From Halanaerobiaceae bacterium (lineage in GTDB: Bacteria; Bacillota_F; Halanaerobiia; Halanaerobiales; CSSED10-376), in contig PWOK01000277.1 in assembly GCA_003557445.1 (NCBI GenBank), positions 1-7,524 of the forward strand: a stretch of DNA of 7,524 bases. Reading direction: 5' to 3'. The position numbers and the translations under genes are program-made. The notes below the pieces were generated by a model, which saw only the letters and a list, made by a program, of their open reading frames with translations, did not search any database and was not told where the DNA came from. This document shows, piece after piece, positions 6,895-7,524 of this stretch (its first letter is position 1; every line of letters starts with the position of its first letter).

Positions 6895-7524
6895 ATGAAA
6901 AAACAAATAATAATTATCTTATTAATTTTAATATGTTTTTTAAGTTTTGATTCTTTTTTTATTGAATCTAAAGCTGATGCTATATCAATAGAATCAGAAT
7001 CAGTATTGGACACACGAAATATTGATTTTTCTGATACTAATTATAGATTAGATGGGAAATGGGAGTTTTACTGGAATCAGTTACTAAAACCTGATGATTT
7101 TAAAAAAGGAAGTTATGATAAAACAGCACTTGTAAAAATTCCAGGGTCCTGGAATGGCTATAATATTAATAATCAACAGATAACAGGAGATGGTTATGCT
7201 ACTTATAGATTAATAATAAAAATGGATGAAGATACTCAAATGGGACTAAAAATACCTCGAATTTTTACTTCCTATAAAATGTGGTTGAATAATGAGTTAA
7301 TAGCCTCTGCAGGCACTCCAGCTACTAATAGAGAAGAAATGGCTCCTCAATATTTACCCCAAATGATATTTTTTGAACCGGCTGAAGAGAATGAAATAAT
7401 TATTCAGGTTTCTAATTTTTATCATAGAAGTGGAGGAATACTTGAAAGTATTGTTCTTGGAGAAAAAAATAATATTGTTTCAAAAAATAATAAATATTTA
7501 GCTTATGATTTACTTCTTTTTGGA
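6895..7524 (+). CDS. N-terminal part of a 7TMR-DISM-type sensor protein (3' end outside window)
   Basis: The frame is open from the ATG at 6895 to the window end, giving 210 residues with no stop. AGAGGT at 6882-6887 precedes the ATG by 7 bases. Residues 1-29 look like a signal peptide: M-K-K-Q, a hydrophobic run I5 to F18, and a possible cleavage site after A-D-A at 29. The rest resembles the extracellular jelly-roll domain (GH2 sugar-binding-like) found ahead of 7TMR-DISM membrane domains. Visible pieces are L-D-G-K-W-E-F-Y-W (52-60), P-G-S-W-N-G-Y (83-89), G-D-G-Y-A-T-Y-R-L (98-106), S-Y-K-M-W-L-N (126-132) and Q-V-S-N-F-Y-H-R-S-G-G (171-181). The segment from about 200 (Y-L-A-Y-D-L-L-L-F-G) may be the start of the first membrane helix. 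Such proteins usually end in a histidine kinase, GGDEF or phosphatase output domain, which is not visible. It is transcribed separately from groEL. The ligand is unknown. Confidence 0.82.
   Translation, partial: MKKQIIIILLILICFLSFDSFFIESKADAISIESESVLDTRNIDFSDTNYRLDGKWEFYWNQLLKPDDFKKGSYDKTALVKIPGSWNGYNINNQQITGDGYATYRLIIKMDEDTQMGLKIPRIFTSYKMWLNNELIASAGTPATNREEMAPQYLPQMIFFEPAEENEIIIQVSNFYHRSGGILESIVLGEKNNIVSKNNKYLAYDLLLFG

Noticed and set aside
6713..7013. Two minus-strand open frames (6713-6895 and 6771-7013)
   Set aside because: They run across the terminator, the palindromic block and the start of the sensor gene, lack convincing ribosome binding sites, and resemble no family. The + strand gene at 6895 with signal peptide and promoter explains the region better.

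Overview
The window is AT-rich (by eye roughly one third G+C). It carries strong AGGAGG-type ribosome binding sites, a CIRCE heat-shock operator and heptamers resembling Spo0A boxes. Together with the gene order tsaE-tsaB-rimI-tsaD this points to a low-GC Firmicute. The style of the proteins and the extracytoplasmic 7TMR-DISM-type sensor would suit an anaerobe such as the Halanaerobiales, but that placement is an inference and was not tested.

Layout, all genes on the + strand. Positions 2-373 hold the C-terminal end of a DUF255/YyaL-type thioredoxin-domain protein. A likely promoter at 390-418 then starts a tight run of five genes. The first four are tsaE (462-926), tsaB (953-1636), rimI (1658-2110) and tsaD (2103-3122, overlapping rimI by 8 bases). 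TsaB, TsaD and TsaE form the complex that transfers the threonylcarbamoyl group to A37 of ANN-decoding tRNAs (t6A), and RimI is an N-acetyltransferase commonly encoded with them. The TsaC/Sua5 enzyme that makes the threonylcarbamoyl-AMP donor is not in this window. The fifth gene (3147-4484) is a radical SAM protein related to the PDZ/DUF512 family (COG1625-like). Its PDZ-like segment appears to lie between the radical SAM domain and the C-terminal domain, not at the N terminus.

A 212-base intergenic region carries a well-formed sigma-A-type promoter (4582-4610) followed by a perfect CIRCE inverted repeat (4625-4651). These drive groES (4697-4990) and groEL (5030-6700), which end at a clear intrinsic terminator (6732-6764). 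This is a classic HrcA-controlled chaperonin operon.

The most unusual stretch is the 6765-6894 intergenic region. It contains four Spo0A-box-like heptamers (two perfect, two with one mismatch) whose starts are all multiples of 10 bases apart. An 11-base perfect inverted repeat and a small GC-rich hairpin lie in the same block. Downstream is a TTGAAA-17-TATAAT promoter and then the start of a secreted or membrane sensor gene (6895 to the window end) with a 7TMR-DISM-like extracellular domain. Either this is a Spo0A-controlled sensor gene, or the block is a copy of a dispersed palindromic element that happens to carry such heptamers. A genome search would separate the two. Two start codons were moved from the longest open frame (tsaB to 953, radical SAM gene to 3147) because the ribosome binding sites fit only the internal ATGs.
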